A stretch of 64,000 nucleotides of DNA from Streptomyces xylophagus. Lineage in GTDB: Bacteria > Actinomycetota > Actinomycetes > Streptomycetales > Streptomycetaceae. Numbering within the stretch: position 1 is the stretch's first letter; every line of letters begins with the position of its first letter. The translations under genes and the position numbers were made by a program. Positions 42,145-51,372 of this stretch are shown here, in pieces. Location: contig NZ_JNWO01000037.1 of the NCBI RefSeq assembly GCF_000716435.1, positions 57,520-121,519 of the forward strand. Reading direction: 5' to 3'. The notes beneath the pieces are model-generated. The model did no database searches and was not told the DNA's origin. It saw nothing but the letters and a program-made list of their open reading frames with translations.

Positions 42145-42190
42145 GGGGCGCGGGGAACTGCGCGACCAGCCACATACGACCCGCACCCGC
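42145..42190 (+). repeat. Dispersed intergenic repeat, family A (copy 3)
   Basis: The core GGGGCGCGGGGAACTGCGCG (42145-42164) is followed by ACCAGCCACATACGACCCGC. It lies between the glycosylase start and the fbiB stop. Confidence 0.8.
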
Positions 42191-42215
42191 AAACGAGACC
42201 AGCCCCAACGGCGAT

Positions 42216-43529
42216 TCAGCGCACCTCGACAAAAGCCAACGCATCCCGCTCACTCCGAGCCGCAGGCGCTTCCGCCGCATGCCCCACAGCCACCGCCCCC
42301 ATCGGATCCCACCCCTCCGGCAACCCCAACACATCCCGCACAACATCCCGGCAGAACATCGTCGAAGACACCCACGCCGACCCCAACCGCTCCCCGGCAA
42401 GCGCCACGAGGAAGTTCTGGACACCCGCCCCCGCCGCCACCACGAACATCTCCCGCTCGGCCCCGTCCCGCCGCGCATCCCCGTACGTGTGCGCCCCGTC
42501 CATGACGAGACACGGCACCACGAGATACGGCGCCCCGCGCAGCACATCCCCCCGCCGCACCCGCTTGGTGATGGACTCCTCGGACTTCCCGTCCCGCCGC
42601 AGATCCGCGACCCACGCGTCCCGCATCGCATCCAGCAACGCACCCCGCGACTCCGCCGACTCCAGCAGCACGAACCGCCACGGCGTCGTGTGATGCGGCG
42701 CCGGCGCGGTCACCGCCGCGGCCACGGCCCGCCGTACCGCACCGGGGTCGACCGGCTCGTCCGTGAAGGCCCGCACCGTACGACGCTGGGTCACCGCCTC
42801 CCGTACCGCCTCCGACGTCCCCAGCCGGAACATGTCGTCGCGCCCACCCCGCACCATGGCCCGAGCGCCCGCTCCGTAGTCCCCGGTCACTACATGCGGC
42901 AGCCCCCGCACCACCGCGACCGGCAACCCCGAGGCCTTGCCCTTGACAAGATCACCCGCGGCGGCCAGCTCGTCCGCCGTCGCCACAACCGTCGCGCTCA
43001 GCGGATTGCCGTACGCATCCGCACCCCCGCGCAGATCGTCCAGCACGTGCACCCCCGCGGCGCCGATCGCGACGTCCGTGAGCCCCGTGCGCCAGGGCCG
43101 CCCGAAGGTGTCGGTGACGACGACGCCGATGGTGACGCCGAGCGCGTCCCGCAGCCCGTCGCGGATCGCGCGCGCGGACGCGTCCGGGTCCTCGGGCAGC
43201 AACAGCACAGTGCCCGCAGGGGTGTTGGAGGCGTCGACCCCGGCGGCGGCCATGATCAGCCCCTGCCGGTTCTCCACGATCCGCAGGGTTCCGCGCCGCG
43301 CCACGACCCGTACGGTCTCGGCGTCGATCGCGGCCTCCCGGTCGGCCGCCTCGACGACCCGACCCTCCGCCTTGGACACGATCTTCGAGGTGACGAGGAG
43401 CACGTCCCCGTCGACGAGCCCGGGCTCGGCCGCCGCGATCAGCTTGGCCAGGTCGTCCCCGGCCGCGACCTCCGGAATCCCGGGCACGGCCCAGACCCGG
43501 TAACCCTCCACCGGTGGCACTTCGCTCAT
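42216..43529 (-). CDS. fbiB: Coenzyme F420-0:L-glutamate ligase fused to a nitroreductase-like domain
   Basis: This 437-residue bifunctional enzyme makes F420. Residues 1-245 are the CofE-type gamma-glutamyl ligase ([50 protein letters not shown]). The rest is an FMN-binding nitroreductase-like domain ([38 protein letters not shown]) that reduces dehydro-F420. The start ATG overlaps the fbiA stop (ATGA), coupling the two genes. F420 is the deazaflavin cofactor of many streptomycete reductases. Confidence 0.94.
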   Translation of the reverse strand: MSEVPPVEGYRVWAVPGIPEVAAGDDLAKLIAAAEPGLVDGDVLLVTSKIVSKAEGRVVEAADREAAIDAETVRVVARRGTLRIVENRQGLIMAAAGVDASNTPAGTVLLLPEDPDASARAIRDGLRDALGVTIGVVVTDTFGRPWRTGLTDVAIGAAGVHVLDDLRGGADAYGNPLSATVVATADELAAAGDLVKGKASGLPVAVVRGLPHVVTGDYGAGARAMVRGGRDDMFRLGTSEAVREAVTQRRTVRAFTDEPVDPGAVRRAVAAAVTAPAPHHTTPWRFVLLESAESRGALLDAMRDAWVADLRRDGKSEESITKRVRRGDVLRGAPYLVVPCLVMDGAHTYGDARRDGAEREMFVVAAGAGVQNFLVALAGERLGSAWVSSTMFCRDVVRDVLGLPEGWDPMGAVAVGHAAEAPAARSERDALAFVEVR

Positions 43530-44485
43530 GCCGCCCGCACCTCCTCCGCCAGCGCCAGCGCCTCCCGCGCCATCCGCGCGGTCGCCTCGGTGTCGGTCAT
43601 CATCAGCGGTACGGCCCGGCAGCGGATGCCGGCCGCCTCCACGTCCGGTACGGCCGCCGCGTCCACGGTGTCGACGAGCCAGCCGTCGAGCAGCCCGGAG
43701 CCGTAGTGCTCGGCCACCGCCGTGGCCGTGGACTCGACGCCCACCGCCGCGAGCACCTTGTCGGCCATCCCGCGCACGGGCGCGTCCCCGACGATGGGGG
43801 AGAGGCCGATCACGGGCACTCCGGCGTCGGCGATCGCCTCGCGGATGCCGGGCACGGCGAGGATGGTGCCGACGGAGACGACCGGGTTGGACGGCGGGAA
43901 GAGGATGACGTCCGCCTCCGCGATCGCCTCCAGGACCCCGGGCGCGGGCTTGGCCTGCTCGGCACCGACCGGCACGACCGCCTCGGCGGCCACGGACGCG
44001 CGCAGCCGTACCCAGTACTCCTGGAAGTGGATCACCTTGCGCTCGCCGTGCACCTCGACGGCGACATGCGTCTCGACGCGGTCGTCCGTCATGGGGATGA
44101 GCCGCACTCCCGGTTTCCAGCGGTCGCACAGCGCCTCGGTGACCGCGCTCAGCGGAAATCCGGCGCCGATCATCTGCGTCCGCACGATGTGCGTGGCGAA
44201 GTCCCGGTCGCCGAGCCCGAACCACTCCGGCCCGACCCCGTACGCCCCGAGCTCCTCCTTGAGGTGGAAGGTCTCGTCGGCCCGACCCCAGCCCTGCTCC
44301 TCGTTGATGCCGCCGCCGAGCGTGTACATCACCGTGTCGAGGTCCGGGCAGACCTTCAGCCCGAAGAGGTGGATGTCGTCCCCCGTGTTGCCGATCACCG
44401 TGATGTCCGCGTCCGGCACGGCCTGCTTGAGACCGCGCAGGAACCGGGCACCACCGATACCGCCTGCCAGAACCACAATGCGCAT
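43526..44485 (-). CDS. fbiA: 2-phospho-L-lactate transferase (F420-0/dehydro-F420-0 synthase)
   Basis: This 319-residue CofD/FbiA enzyme joins the phospholactyl/phosphoenolpyruvyl moiety to Fo. It starts at [19 protein letters not shown] (44485), the universal N-terminus. [26 protein letters not shown] and [19 protein letters not shown] are key motifs. It is followed by fbiB with a four-base overlap. Cysteine dioxygenase ends 87 bases upstream on the same strand, so a longer transcript from the cysteine-leader promoter is possible. Confidence 0.95.
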   Translation of the reverse strand: MRIVVLAGGIGGARFLRGLKQAVPDADITVIGNTGDDIHLFGLKVCPDLDTVMYTLGGGINEEQGWGRADETFHLKEELGAYGVGPEWFGLGDRDFATHIVRTQMIGAGFPLSAVTEALCDRWKPGVRLIPMTDDRVETHVAVEVHGERKVIHFQEYWVRLRASVAAEAVVPVGAEQAKPAPGVLEAIAEADVILFPPSNPVVSVGTILAVPGIREAIADAGVPVIGLSPIVGDAPVRGMADKVLAAVGVESTATAVAEHYGSGLLDGWLVDTVDAAAVPDVEAAGIRCRAVPLMMTDTEATARMAREALALAEEVRAA

Positions 44486-44572
44486 GGGGACAAGTCTTGC
44501 AGGCGGGTGTGACAACGCGGCAGGCAGTCACCGCATCGCGAACCGGACGGCCACCACATCGACCGGTTCCGA

Positions 44573-45082
44573 TCAGGCGGTCACGGCGTCGACCGGTTCC
44601 GAACCAGTGCGCCGCGCGCAGGCCGTGTGCATCGGCATCTCGGTCAGGCCGGGGAAGTAGACGTGCAGGCTTATGGCCGGTTCGAGGGTGTCGTTGACAA
44701 CCTCGTGGACGTACCCCGGCGCGAACACCCGCTGCGCGCCCGCCCCCAACGCGCGCGTGCCCCGCTCGGTGCGCTCGGTCAGCGTGCCGTCCAGGACGGT
44801 CAGCACACCGGAGGAGGGGCCGTGGTCGTGCAGTCCGCTGCCCTGTCCGGGCACCCAGGACAGCAGCCACACCTCGTAGCCGGGTCCGGTGCGCAGCCGG
44901 TGGTACCAGCGGGTCGTCGCGTCGTACTCGACGAGGTGTTCCCACTGGGAGCGGTCGGCGGCGACGGAGCGTGCCAGGCCGACGAACTCGGCCACGGTGG
45001 CCGGGTGTTCGCGCCGGGCCTGGAGGAGGTGCGGGACTTCGAGGATGTCGCCGGCGATCTGGAGGTCGCTGTCGCTGTTCAT
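44573..45082 (-). CDS. Cysteine dioxygenase family protein
   Basis: This 169-residue cupin should oxidise cysteine to cysteine sulfinate using ferrous iron and oxygen. The iron ligands are visible as HDHG (His 85 and His 87) and YVHEV (His 126). The segment [12 protein letters not shown] is the cupin core. Length is typical of bacterial type I enzymes. The ATG is preceded by GAGGA at a long distance (14 bases), which is part of an alternative pairing with the upstream Cys-codon run. The poly-cysteine leader at 45173-45268 makes a sulfur-amino-acid role very plausible. Confidence 0.9.
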   Translation of the reverse strand: MNSDSDLQIAGDILEVPHLLQARREHPATVAEFVGLARSVAADRSQWEHLVEYDATTRWYHRLRTGPGYEVWLLSWVPGQGSGLHDHGPSSGVLTVLDGTLTERTERGTRALGAGAQRVFAPGYVHEVVNDTLEPAISLHVYFPGLTEMPMHTACARRTGSEPVDAVTA

Positions 45083-45172
45083 GGGGGTGCGGTGGTTCCT
45101 CGGCGTAAGAAGTAACGGCGGGGGATGGGTGTCACCAAACAGACAAGCAAGGGGGGCCGGAGCGCGTGGGGC

Positions 45173-45268
45173 TCAACAGCCGGAACAGCAACAACAGCTG
45201 CAGCGAGCGTGGGCAGCACCGAGGGACCCGGCGGTGCGGGTCGAGGTGAGTGCCAAGTTCGCGAGCAT
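45173..45268 (-). CDS. Leaderless poly-cysteine leader peptide upstream of cysteine dioxygenase
   Basis: The frame runs 31 codons from an ATG at 45268 to a TGA at 45175-45173. It reads MLANLALTSTRTAGSLGAAH and then ARCSCCCCSGC. Six of the last nine residues are Cys (TGC, TGT, TGT, TGC, TGT, TGT). TTGACA (45304-45299) and TGTTCT (45281-45276), spaced 17, put the transcript start at the A of the ATG, so it is leaderless. The stop lies 90 bases before the dioxygenase start. GTTCC plus GGC in the Cys tract can pair with GGAAC plus GCC around the dioxygenase ribosome site. Published mycobacterial poly-Cys leaders act as cysteine-responsive attenuators. Confidence 0.75.
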   Translation of the reverse strand: MLANLALTSTRTAGSLGAAHARCSCCCCSGC

Positions 45269-45275
45269 GCCCACA

Positions 45276-45304
45276 AGAACATCGGTTCACACCCGCACTG
45301 TCAA
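45276..45304 (-). promoter_or_regulatory. Promoter of the cysteine leader and dioxygenase
   Basis: A perfect TTGACA -35 (45304-45299) and a TGTTCT -10 (45281-45276) are separated by 17 bases. The -10 ends seven bases before the leader ATG. The remaining DNA up to whiB (45305-45585) shows no gene I can support. Confidence 0.65.
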
Positions 45305-45585
45305 CTCGACGCCCGGTATGTGGGACATGTTTCACCTCATCCGGTTCATCTCCGAGGTGAAAGGTTTGTTCAGTCGCCTACCGGGACACATGGCGCACAA
45401 CCGGGCGCACAAACCCCAGTGGAACGAGATCGAACTCCTGGGCGTCCTCCCCCGTACAGGCTCCGTCCCGGGGTAGGAGGCCCACGAGGGTCTCCTCTGC
45501 TTGTCAAGGTTTATGCCGATTTGAACACTTTCCGCTAGGCCTTGGTTCCGCAGAGTGAATAAGGGGCCCAATAGCAGATCTCGGC

Positions 45586-45615
45586 TTGACTCGCCCGGAG
45601 CAGCACACTTGTAAT
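45586..45615 (+). promoter_or_regulatory. Candidate whiB promoter
   Basis: TTGACT (45586-45591) and TGTAAT (45610-45615) with an 18-base spacer fit a vegetative promoter about 75 bases before the whiB start. whiB of S. coelicolor is known to have more than one promoter, including a development-regulated one, which I could not assign here. Confidence 0.55.
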
Positions 45616-45688
45616 TTCACTCGTGTCGTTCAGCCGACATCGGTAACGGCTACATCACGGGGACGCGAAAGACAGACGAGGGGCGCAC

Positions 45689-45952
45689 ATGACCGAGCTG
45701 GTGCAGCAACTGCTGGTCGACGACGCGGACGAGGAACTCGGCTGGCAGGAGCGCGCGCTGTGCGCCCAGACCGACCCCGAGTCCTTCTTCCCCGAGAAGG
45801 GCGGCTCCACCCGCGAGGCCAAGAAGGTCTGCCTCGCCTGTGAGGTCCGCTCCGAGTGCCTCGAATACGCCCTCGCCAACGACGAACGCTTCGGCATCTG
45901 GGGCGGCCTCTCCGAGCGCGAACGCCGCCGGCTCAAGAAGGCCGCCGTCTGA
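45689..45952 (+). CDS. whiB: Sporulation regulator WhiB (4Fe-4S protein)
   Basis: This 87-residue protein is the founding Wbl family member. It holds a 4Fe-4S cluster on Cys 25, 48, 51 and 57 (ALCAQTDPESFF, VCLACEVRSECLEYAL), followed by the G(I/V)WGG turn (69-73) and a basic DNA-binding tail (RERRRLKKA). With WhiA it triggers aerial hyphal septation during sporulation by binding the housekeeping sigma factor. The sequence appears identical to the S. coelicolor protein as I remember it. The upstream gap of ~400 bases carries its promoters. Confidence 0.97.
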   Translation: MTELVQQLLVDDADEELGWQERALCAQTDPESFFPEKGGSTREAKKVCLACEVRSECLEYALANDERFGIWGGLSERERRRLKKAAV

Positions 45953-45993
45953 ACCGGACGGCACACCTCGGGATCTACCTCGGGACCTACTGA

Positions 45994-46034
45994 ACGGCCC
46001 GTCGCAGCTGGGTTATCCACAGGCGGCGGGCCGT
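45994..46034 (+). terminator. Possible terminator after whiB
   Basis: ACGGCCCG and CGGGCCGT form an 8-bp stem with a 25-base loop, 42 bases after the whiB stop. The long loop makes it only moderately convincing. Confidence 0.4.
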
Positions 46035-46137
46035 CGCTGTGCCCAGCCGATAGTGTGGGCGCTCGTCCGAGACGTACCGCAGTCCCCTCGGGACGCAGGC
46101 GTCCACCGCAGTCCATCGAACCGGGGCCCGTACCTCG

Positions 46138-49100
46138 ATGTCCGTGCACAGCCACACGGCAGCCCAACACGACGCTGCCACTCCTGAGTTCCCGCGTCAC
46201 GTGGTGACCGCGGTGCTCGTCTCCCACGACGGCGCCCGCTGGCTGCCCGACGCGCTCGCCGGGCTGCTCGGCCAGGAGCGCCCCGTGCAGAGCGTCATGG
46301 CCGCCGACACCGGCAGCGCGGACGACTCCGCCCAGCTCGTGACCGACGCCCTCGGCGCGGACCGCGTGCTCCACCTCGCCCGCCGCACCGGCTTCGGCCA
46401 GGCCGTCGAGGAGGCCAACCGCACCGCGCCCCTGCTGACCCCGGACGACCTGCCGTACCTGAAGCGCCCCAGCGGCTGGGACCCCGTCACGCGCACGTGG
46501 CGCGACGACGCCTACGACATGCCCGAACTCCCGCACGGCGAGCCCGTCCAGTGGCTGTGGCTGCTGCACGACGACTCCGCCCCGGAGCCGGACGCCCTGG
46601 CGCAACTGCTGCGGGTGGTGGACCAGGAGTACGAACTGGGCCGCGAGGACGTGGCCGTCGTAGGCCCCAAGCTGCGCGGCTGGTACGACCGGCGGCAGCT
46701 CCTGGAGGTCGGCGTCACCATCGCCCACTCCGGGCGCCGCTGGACCGGACTCGACCGCCGCGAACAGGACCAGGGTCAGCACGACCACGTACGGCCCGTG
46801 CTGTCCGTGTCCACCGCCGGCATGCTGATCCGGCGCGACATCTTCGACGAACTCGGCGGCTTCGACCGCCGGCTGCCCCTGATGCGGGACGACGTCGACC
46901 TGTGCTGGCGCGCCACCGCGGCCGGCCACCGCGTCCTGGTCGCCCCCGAGGCGGTCGTACGGCATGCCGAGGCGGCCTCCCGCGAGCGCCGCGCGGTCGA
47001 CTGCGCGGGCCGCACCGTCGCCTCCCCGCACAAGGTCGACAAGGCCGGCGCCGTCTACACCCTGCTCGTCAACAGCCGTACGGCCGTGCTGCCCTGGGTC
47101 CTCTTCAGGGTCGTCGTCGGCACCCTGCTGCGGACCGTCGCCAACCTCGTCGGCAAGGTCCCCGGACAGGCCCTCGACGAGATCCGCGGCCTCCTGGGGA
47201 CCCTGTTGCGCCCCGAGCGGATCCTCGCCGGACGGCGCAGGCGAAGCGGCGCGCAGATCGACAAGGCCGAACTGCGGCCCTTGTTCCCGCCACCGGGCGC
47301 GACCGTGCGGGCCACCCTGGAACAGGCCGCCGCCAGCTTCGTCGACACCTCCGACCCCGAGATCACCTCCGGAGCCGGCCGGCACGGCGGCGCCGTCGAG
47401 TCCGGACCCGGTGGCGACGACGCGGACTTCCTGGAGATCGAGCAGTTCGCGCGCGTGAAGCGCATCGCCCGCAAGCCGGGCCCGGTGCTGTTCCTGGTGC
47501 TACTGCTCGTCTCCCTCGTCGCCTGCCGCGACCTGCTCGGCAGCGGCGCGCTCAGCGGCGGCGCGATGCTGCCCGCCCCGGGCGACTCGAGCGAACTGTG
47601 GTCCCGCTTCCTGGACTCCTGGCACCCGGTGGGCGCGGGCGGCACCCCGTCCGCGCCGCCGTACCTCGCGCTCATCGCGATGCTCTCCTCGCTGCTCTTC
47701 GGCTCGACCGGCATCGCGGTCACGGTCCTGCTGGTCGCCTCCGTCCCGCTGGCCGGCTTCACCGCCTACTTCGCGTCCCGCCCGCTCGTCGAGTCGCGCC
47801 TGCTGCGCGCCTGGGCGGCCGTCGTCTACGCCTTCCTGCCCGCCGCCACCGGCGCCCTCGCGGGCGGCCGCATCGGCACCGCCGTGCTCGCCGTGCTGCT
47901 CCCGCTGATGGCCCGCGCGGGCATCGCGGCCGCCGGCCTGACGCACGCCTCCGGGACCCGCGGCAGCTGGCGCGCCACCTGGGCGTACGCCCTGCTCCTG
48001 ACGATCACCACGGCCTTCACGCCGATCATCTGGCCCATCGCGCTGATCCTCGGCATCGCACTCCTGGCCGTGCGCCGGGGCGACATCACCGCCTACGGAC
48101 TGCGCTTCCTGGCCCAGTTCGGCACCCCGCTGCTGATCCTGGCGCCCTGGTCCCTGACGCTCCTCCCGTTCGGCTTCTTCCAGCAGGCCGGCCTGGAGTA
48201 CGGCTCCGGGGCCGCGTCCGCCCTCGACCTGCTCGGCGCCAGCCCCGGTGGCCCCGGCACGGTCAGCGGCCTGATGCTCATCGGCATCGTGCTGGCCGCA
48301 CTGGCCGCCCTGCTGCGCAGCGAGCGCACCTTCGGCATCTGGACCGCCTGGGGCGTCGCCCTGATCGGCCTCGTCTTCGCCGTCCTGTCCAACAGCTCCA
48401 CCTGGGCGGGTCCCGCGACCCTCGTCTACGGCCTCGCCCTCCTCGCCGCCGCCGCGCTCGGCGCCGACGGGGCACGCGCGCGTGTGGCCGAGCAGAGCTT
48501 CGGCTGGCGCCAGCCGGTGGCCGTGCTGATCGCCTTCGCCTCGGCCGCGGGCCCGCTGCTCGTCGCCGCCGGCTGGATGATCCGCGGCGCCGACGGCCCC
48601 CTGGAGCGCCGCGACCCGACCCAGGTGCCCGCGTTCGTCGCCGAGGAGAGCGGCACCCAGGACCAGGCCCGCACCCTCGTCCTCGACAGCGACTCCACAG
48701 CCCACGTCGGCTACATGCTGGTGCGCGGCTCCGGCGCCCGCATGGGCGACGGCGAGTTCGCCGCGACGGACGGCGAGAACACCAAGCTCGACAAGGTCGT
48801 CGCCAACCTCGTCGCCGGTTCCGGCGCCGACCAGGCCGACGAACTCGGCGGCTTCGCCGTGCGCTACGTCCTCGTCCACAAGGGCGCGCCCCGCGAGGTC
48901 AGCCGCGTCCTGGACGCCACCCCGGGCCTCAGCCGCCTCAGCCAGGCCGACGGCAGCGCCCTGTGGCGGGTGGACGAGGAGGTCTCCCGCGCGGCCATCG
49001 TCACCGGTTCCGCCACCCCGAAGCCCGTCGCCGCCGGACCCGTCGACATCCACACCACGATCCCGTCCGGCGCCACCGGCCGCGTCCTGCGCCTCGCCGA

Positions 49101-49857
49101 CACCGCCGCCGCGGGCTGGACAGCCACCCTGGACGGCAAGCCGCTGACCCGCACCACGGTCGACGGCTGGGCCCAGGGCTTCCAACTCCCCGCCACCGGC
49201 GGCACGTTGGACGTCACCTACGACGACCCGATCGGCCACACCGCCTGGCTGTGGACCCAGGGCGCGCTCGCCCTCGTCCTCGTCGTGCTCGCCCTGCCGG
49301 GCCGCCGCCGTGACGTCGACGACGACCTCCCCGAGGAGGAGCTGATCCCGGCCCAGGCGGTCGCGGGCGAGGGCCGCCGCGCCCGCCGCCTGCGCGCCCA
49401 GGCGGAGGCCGAGTCCACCGACCAGACCGACGAGACCGCGGACACCGGGCAGTTCGACGCGTTCGCCACCAACACCCCTCCTCCTGTGGAGGAGGAGGTC
49501 GCCGCCGCGATCCCGCAGCAGCAGTCCTACGGAGAGTGGGACGCGGCGAGCTACGCGGGCGCCGAGTACAACACCTACGGCGGCGAGCAGTACCAGGCCA
49601 ACGAGCAGTACCAGGCGGGCACTTACGACCAGTCGTACCAGGCGGACCCCTACCAGGGCGGCCAGTACGACCCGTACGCCTACGGAGGCCAGCCCCCGAC
49701 ACCGGCCTACGACCCGACGTACGACCAGGGCTACGACCAGAACCAGGGGCAGAACCAGGGCTACGACCCGAACTACGACCCCGCCTACGACCCGACGTAC
49801 GACCCGGCCCAGCAGCCTCCGCACGGCAATGAGCGCCCCGACGGGAGCCAGCAGTGA
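46138..49857 (+). CDS. Large polytopic membrane protein with N-terminal GT2 glycosyltransferase
   Basis: This protein has 1239 residues. Residues ~20-300 are a family 2 glycosyltransferase: VTAVLVSHDGARWLPDALAG, WLLHDDSAPEPDAL (DxD-like), FDRRLPLMRDDVDLCWRATA. Residues ~440-820 hold about ten membrane spans and a following extracellular beta-rich region. A last span near 1055 leads to a ~170-residue cytosolic tail ending in YDP/YDQ/NQG repeats (YDPTYDQGYDQNQGQNQGYD). It is likely to work on lipid-linked sugars at the membrane. Its stop overlaps the DUF5719 start. No ribosome site is visible at the ATG. Confidence 0.88.
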   Translation: MSVHSHTAAQHDAATPEFPRHVVTAVLVSHDGARWLPDALAGLLGQERPVQSVMAADTGSADDSAQLVTDALGADRVLHLARRTGFGQAVEEANRTAPLLTPDDLPYLKRPSGWDPVTRTWRDDAYDMPELPHGEPVQWLWLLHDDSAPEPDALAQLLRVVDQEYELGREDVAVVGPKLRGWYDRRQLLEVGVTIAHSGRRWTGLDRREQDQGQHDHVRPVLSVSTAGMLIRRDIFDELGGFDRRLPLMRDDVDLCWRATAAGHRVLVAPEAVVRHAEAASRERRAVDCAGRTVASPHKVDKAGAVYTLLVNSRTAVLPWVLFRVVVGTLLRTVANLVGKVPGQALDEIRGLLGTLLRPERILAGRRRRSGAQIDKAELRPLFPPPGATVRATLEQAAASFVDTSDPEITSGAGRHGGAVESGPGGDDADFLEIEQFARVKRIARKPGPVLFLVLLLVSLVACRDLLGSGALSGGAMLPAPGDSSELWSRFLDSWHPVGAGGTPSAPPYLALIAMLSSLLFGSTGIAVTVLLVASVPLAGFTAYFASRPLVESRLLRAWAAVVYAFLPAATGALAGGRIGTAVLAVLLPLMARAGIAAAGLTHASGTRGSWRATWAYALLLTITTAFTPIIWPIALILGIALLAVRRGDITAYGLRFLAQFGTPLLILAPWSLTLLPFGFFQQAGLEYGSGAASALDLLGASPGGPGTVSGLMLIGIVLAALAALLRSERTFGIWTAWGVALIGLVFAVLSNSSTWAGPATLVYGLALLAAAALGADGARARVAEQSFGWRQPVAVLIAFASAAGPLLVAAGWMIRGADGPLERRDPTQVPAFVAEESGTQDQARTLVLDSDSTAHVGYMLVRGSGARMGDGEFAATDGENTKLDKVVANLVAGSGADQADELGGFAVRYVLVHKGAPREVSRVLDATPGLSRLSQADGSALWRVDEEVSRAAIVTGSATPKPVAAGPVDIHTTIPSGATGRVLRLADTAAAGWTATLDGKPLTRTTVDGWAQGFQLPATGGTLDVTYDDPIGHTAWLWTQGALALVLVVLALPGRRRDVDDDLPEEELIPAQAVAGEGRRARRLRAQAEAESTDQTDETADTGQFDAFATNTPPPVEEEVAAAIPQQQSYGEWDAASYAGAEYNTYGGEQYQANEQYQAGTYDQSYQADPYQGGQYDPYAYGGQPPTPAYDPTYDQGYDQNQGQNQGYDPNYDPAYDPTYDPAQQPPHGNERPDGSQQ

Positions 49858-51344
49858 ACCGCACCACCCTGTCCTTCCTCGCCGGCGTGGCCGCGCTCGC
49901 CGCCGTCACCGGGTTCGCCGAGATGAAGGCCCCGGCCGCGTCCGGCGCCGACACCGCCAAGGCGGCCGCCCAGCTGCCCGTGGAGCGCACCAGCCTGCTC
50001 TGTCCGGCACCCAGCACCTCCGACCTCGCCGACACGTCGTACACGTCCTTCACGCCCGTCACGACGGGCACGGGAAGCAGCGGCAAGGCCGCGCTCCAGT
50101 CCGCCACCGAGGAGTCCGGCGACGGCACGAGCAGCAAGAAGAAGCCCGCCAAGCCCGTCCTGGAACCCAAGGACCCCGGCACCCCGGCCACCGGCGACAG
50201 CTCCGGCGCCGACTCGCCCGCGCTGCTCGGCACCGCCGAGGGCAAGTACGCGCCCGGCTGGACCGTCCAGGAGACCACCGAGGTCGCCGCGGGCAACGGA
50301 CGCGGCCTCCAGGGCGTCAACTGCACCGCTCCGGACACCGAGTTCTGGTTCCCGGGCGCCAGCACCTCCGCCGACCGCACCGACTACGTGCACCTCACCA
50401 ACCCGGACGACTCCGCCGCCGTCGTCGACATCGACCTCTACGGCAAGGACGGCGACCTCAAGTCGACGGTGGGGGAGGGCATCACCGTTGAGCCGCACGC
50501 CAGCGAGCCGATCCTGCTGTCCACGCTCACCGAGGACCAGCAGACCGACCTGACCGTGCACGTGACCGTGCGCAGCGGCCGGGTCGGAGCGTCCGTGCAG
50601 GCCCTCGACGCCAAGCTCGGCGGCGACTGGCTGGCCGCGTCCACCGACCCGGCGGGCAGCCTGGTCATGCCGGGCATCCCGAAGGACGCCACCTCCGTGC
50701 GGCTGATCGCCTTCACGCCGGGCGACTCGGACGCCGACCTGAAGGTGCGTCTTTCCTCACCCACAGGGATGATCACGCCGGCCGGGCACGAGACCGTGCA
50801 CGTGAAGGCGGGCATGACGACAGCCGTCGACCTGGGCGATGTCACACGCGGCGACCCCGGCTCCCTGGTGCTGACGCCGACCGACCAGTCCGTACCGGTC
50901 GTCGCGGCTCTCAAGGTCGTACGGGGCAAGGGCAGCAAGCAGGAGACGGCGTTCATCCCGGCGACCAGCCCGGTCGGCACGCGCGCGACGTCCGCCGACA
51001 ACAGCGGCAAGGGCTCCACGCTGTCCCTGGTCGCGCCCACCCGCACCGCCACGGTCAAGGTCACCGCGTCCGCGGGCAGCGGCGGCGGTACGCCGGTCTC
51101 GAAGACGTACACGATCAAGGCCGGCACCACCGAGGACGTCGAACTCCCGGTCCCCGGCGGCCTGAAGGGCACATACGCGCTGACGGTCGAACCGCAGTCG
51201 GGCGGCCCGGTGTACGCGGCCCGGACCCTGTCGGCGACCGAGGAGGGCGTACCGGGCTTCACGATCCAGACACTGCCCGACGACCGGGGAACGGTGTCGG
51301 TGCCGCAGACGGACGAGGACCTGTCGGTCCTGCAGAAGAAGTAG
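49854..51344 (+). CDS. DUF5719 family secreted protein
   Basis: This 496-residue protein has an N-terminal membrane anchor or signal (TLSFLAGVAALAAVTGFAEM). A Thr/Ser/Lys-rich spacer and a long beta-rich domain follow (CTAPDTEFWFPGASTSADR, YVHLTNPDDSAAVVDIDLYG, VPAT-type repeats). The family is conserved directly after this giant GT2 in actinobacteria, so the two may form a complex. The function is unknown. The GTG start overlaps the previous stop. It is convergent with the metallopeptidase gene 28 bases away. Confidence 0.85.
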   Translation: MNRTTLSFLAGVAALAAVTGFAEMKAPAASGADTAKAAAQLPVERTSLLCPAPSTSDLADTSYTSFTPVTTGTGSSGKAALQSATEESGDGTSSKKKPAKPVLEPKDPGTPATGDSSGADSPALLGTAEGKYAPGWTVQETTEVAAGNGRGLQGVNCTAPDTEFWFPGASTSADRTDYVHLTNPDDSAAVVDIDLYGKDGDLKSTVGEGITVEPHASEPILLSTLTEDQQTDLTVHVTVRSGRVGASVQALDAKLGGDWLAASTDPAGSLVMPGIPKDATSVRLIAFTPGDSDADLKVRLSSPTGMITPAGHETVHVKAGMTTAVDLGDVTRGDPGSLVLTPTDQSVPVVAALKVVRGKGSKQETAFIPATSPVGTRATSADNSGKGSTLSLVAPTRTATVKVTASAGSGGGTPVSKTYTIKAGTTEDVELPVPGGLKGTYALTVEPQSGGPVYAARTLSATEEGVPGFTIQTLPDDRGTVSVPQTDEDLSVLQKK

Positions 51345-51372
51345 CAGTCGGGGGCACGCGCGCGTGGGGAGG

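Noticed and set aside
42216..44945. A 909-codon open frame spanning fbiB and most of fbiA
   Set aside because: It is one frame that runs through the real fbiB and continues out of frame across fbiA. fbiB starts at 43529 with a four-base overlap with fbiA.
45079..45335. Two 67-codon minus-strand frames overlapping the cysteine leader
   Set aside because: They lack starts with promoter or ribosome-site support and read through the Cys tract in other frames, giving Leu-rich and Arg/Pro-rich peptides. The leaderless 31-codon frame explains the region better.
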